From Roseburia sp. 831b (GTDB lineage Bacteria; Bacillota; Clostridia; Lachnospirales; Lachnospiraceae): a DNA stretch of 64,000 nt. The stretch spans positions 2,137,501 through 2,201,500 of the forward strand of contig NZ_CP135162.1 of assembly GCF_001940165.2 (NCBI RefSeq), read 5' to 3'. A program made the position numbers and the translations under genes. Within the stretch, counting starts at the first letter, position 1, and each line of letters starts with the position of its first letter. Below, piece by piece: positions 62,690-64,000 of this stretch. Below the pieces are notes generated by a model. The model had not been told where the DNA came from, ran no database searches, and saw only the letters and a list, made by a program, of their open reading frames with translations.

Positions 62690-63265
62690 ATGAATATAGG
62701 AAAGAAAATCCAGATACTTAGAAAGTTCAGAGGTTTAACTCAAGCAGAACTCGGCATAGCCCTTGGCTTTAAGCCTGAAGCAGCTGCCAACAGAATTACC
62801 CAATACGAAACAAGTTATCGTGTTCCTAAAGAAGATGCTCTTACACAAATGGCAGAAGTCCTTAAGGTTAGCAAATACAACTTCATCGAAACAGATGATA
62901 CCGCCTGCGACTTCATACTTACACTCTTTTGGCTTGATCCACTTGAAGAAGGCGAACCTCTTATAGTTCCTTGGCTTCTTCATGGTCAAGAAGATGATAG
63001 TCGAGGAATGTCTATCCTACCTCGTTGGGCAGCTTTAACCACTGCTTTTTATAACGAAAACTCTGAAATGCCAAGACCATTTATTGAATTACGAGATGAT
63101 TCTATAAATAGTTATCTGGCTGAATGGAATAGAATCCGAACATATCTGTCGGAAGAAAAGATTAGCAAAGATGAATATTTAGATTGGAAATTTAACTGGT
63201 ATGAGCGAAAGTGTGATCCCGATAGAAGAATCAAATATACCATGTCTGAAATGTTCCAAAAATAG
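62690..63265 (+). CDS. XRE-family regulator of E3 excision
   Basis: 191 residues: helix-turn-helix KIQILRKFRGLTQAELGIAL with RITQYETSYRVPKED, and a C-terminal domain ending EEKISKDEYLDWKFNWYERK shared with the E2 regulator. It is divergent from xis-int and probably represses them. The first arm repeat of J5 begins 4 bases past its stop codon. Confidence 0.9.
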   Translation: MNIGKKIQILRKFRGLTQAELGIALGFKPEAAANRITQYETSYRVPKEDALTQMAEVLKVSKYNFIETDDTACDFILTLFWLDPLEEGEPLIVPWLLHGQEDDSRGMSILPRWAALTTAFYNENSEMPRPFIELRDDSINSYLAEWNRIRTYLSEEKISKDEYLDWKFNWYERKCDPDRRIKYTMSEMFQK

Positions 63266-63268
63266 CAG

Positions 63269-63482
63269 ACAGTACTGCAACAGTACTTTGAGAAAAAGTA
63301 AAAGCCGTGAAACCCTTTATTTAAAAGGTCTCACGGCTATTTGCTCGCTTACTCAAACTCTTGGGCGGAGAGATTTATTTGGTTGTTTTCTGATACATAT
63401 TTGTGTATTTCATTTTTCATATTTATCATATTTTGCATTTTTGTGTACCTCGTTCAAAATTTTTAGAGCCAAAATGGAGCCA
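63269..63482. other. Att junction J5
   Basis: Left arm pair ACAGTACT at 63269-63276 and 63280-63287 (11 apart); hairpin AGCCGTGA/TCACGGCT (63303-63338); core TACTCAAACTC at 63350-63360 (one mismatch to the others); right arm pair TAGAGCC (63464-63470) and TGGAGCC (63475-63481), 114 from the core. End of E3, start of the next element, E4. Confidence 0.75.
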
Positions 63483-63498
63483 CTCTTATAACTATAAC

Positions 63499-64000
63499 CT
63501 AATACTTTATTGCTTTAATCATATCATGCAACGAGTCGTATCCGTATTCCTTTATTACTTTCTTCATATTTTCCGAATAACACTTCTCATATTCTTTTCC
63601 TTCAACAGACAATATAAATGATTCATTTCCTTTAATACTCAATGCCTTCTCTCTGTCTTTTATTCGCCGCATATAATAACTCATCACATCATTATACAGC
63701 CTATCTTTTCGTTTTCTTCCAACTGTTAATTTTCGATAATTATCATTTTCCACAATAACATTAATACCCGTTATTCGCACATGACCACCTTTGCGTATAT
63801 CATAAACTCTTTCTTTATTCTCATTGCTTTTTAAATGCACTTGTTTTAAACATCTAATTACACACTCTTTAATATTCACATTTATATCTGGATCAATCTT
63901 CTCCGCTTTAAAAGAAATAACAATATCATCCGCATATCGTGTATATATAATATTATCTAAACTCAATTTTTTTAATTTTCCATAAATAATATTATCAAAT
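63499..64000 (-). CDS. Reverse transcriptase, C-terminal part (retron/defence-type), cut by window edge
   Basis: The frame is open to the right edge, so the true start is outside the window; an internal TTG at 63966 is not the start. Visible are IIYTRYADDIVISF with the catalytic YADD, VRITGINVIVENDNYRKLTVGRKRKD (retron-type motif 7 region) and a helical end. There is no maturase domain, unlike the intron protein at 43468. Retron or DRT-type defence is likely but not provable from this part. Confidence 0.75.
   Translation of the reverse strand, partial: FDNIIYGKLKKLSLDNIIYTRYADDIVISFKAEKIDPDINVNIKECVIRCLKQVHLKSNENKERVYDIRKGGHVRITGINVIVENDNYRKLTVGRKRKDRLYNDVMSYYMRRIKDREKALSIKGNESFILSVEGKEYEKCYSENMKKVIKEYGYDSLHDMIKAIKY

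Larger units (their letters stand above)
54129..63355. mobile_element. Element E3: integrative mobilizable element with restriction-modification cargo
   Basis: About 9.2 kb between J4 and J5 cores, with ACAGTACT arm pairs at both ends. It carries C, R and two M genes, MobV relaxase, RepA-like ATPase, ribbon-helix-helix protein, integrase, excisionase and XRE regulator. Every module looks intact, so it may still excise. No conjugation channel genes are present. Confidence 0.75.

Overview
The window looks like chromosomal DNA from a low-GC Gram-positive gut anaerobe of the Lachnospiraceae (Roseburia/Agathobacter/Eubacterium-like). This rests on gene content and codon style: ATP-type PEP carboxykinase, cytosolic and membrane chemoreceptors, a FIST sensor, DUF4230 and YczE-type proteins, AGGAGG ribosome sites, and a group IIC intron protein of the E. 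rectale type. No phylogenetic test was possible, so the genus is left open.

Left part (1 to about 26.8 kb) is mostly chromosomal core. It carries pckA, a YkgJ-type cysteine-cluster protein, a metN-metI-metQ methionine importer whose metQ has been cut off from metNI by an IS110-family insertion, LysR and MATE genes, endonuclease III, a MYG1-family protein, two chemoreceptors, an FKBP/SlyD isomerase, exonuclease III, a DUF6179/DUF6323-like pair, a second LysR gene with a divergent membrane protein, and a lantibiotic-immunity-like ABC transporter with its own two-component system. Upstream of metN is a short leader gene, absent from ordinary gene calls, encoding a 46-residue peptide with 12 Met and 5 Cys. 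An intrinsic terminator follows it directly, the layout of a transcription attenuator.

Middle (26.8 to 31.6 kb) is a scar zone: a 3'-truncated DUF2971 gene, a decayed IS3-family element, a holin-like toxin gene fused to IS debris, an alpha/beta hydrolase with a CPBP protease, and an intact DDE-transposase IS with exact ends and a 12-bp target duplication.

Right part (31.6 to 64 kb) is a tandem array of integrated elements. Four junctions (J1, J2, J4, J5) share one plan: a pair of 11-bp-spaced repeats, a hairpin 65-70 bp before the core, the core TATTCAAACTC (one mismatch in J5), then another pair of 11-bp-spaced repeats 113-115 bp after it. The repeat sequence differs between elements but is the same at both ends of each intact element: TAGTACC/CAGTACC for E2 and ACAGTACT for E3. 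I read these as integrase arm sites flanking a shared crossover core. E1 (about 31.68-39.74 kb) has no integrase, has mismatched arms and carries defence-like genes: a DUF262 protein, a DEDD-exonuclease/zinc-ribbon protein, a P-loop kinase, and a D12-like methylase with two unknown genes. E2 (39.74-54.13 kb) carries LacI-MATE, MATE-MarR, MOBP-like mobilization genes, TnpV, integrase, excisionase and an XRE regulator. It also holds a fifth core (J3) whose terminator has been entered by a complete group IIC intron. E3 (54.13-63.36 kb) carries a C-protein-controlled restriction-modification system with an HNH nuclease and both a 5mC and an adenine methylase, plus MobV, a RepA-like ATPase, integrase, excisionase and XRE regulator. 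A further element (E4) begins at J5 with a reverse transcriptase cut by the window edge.

E2 and E3 have the same right-end order (small ribbon-helix-helix-like protein, integrase, excisionase, divergent XRE regulator, arm sites), so they are relatives stacked at one site, each delivering different cargo.
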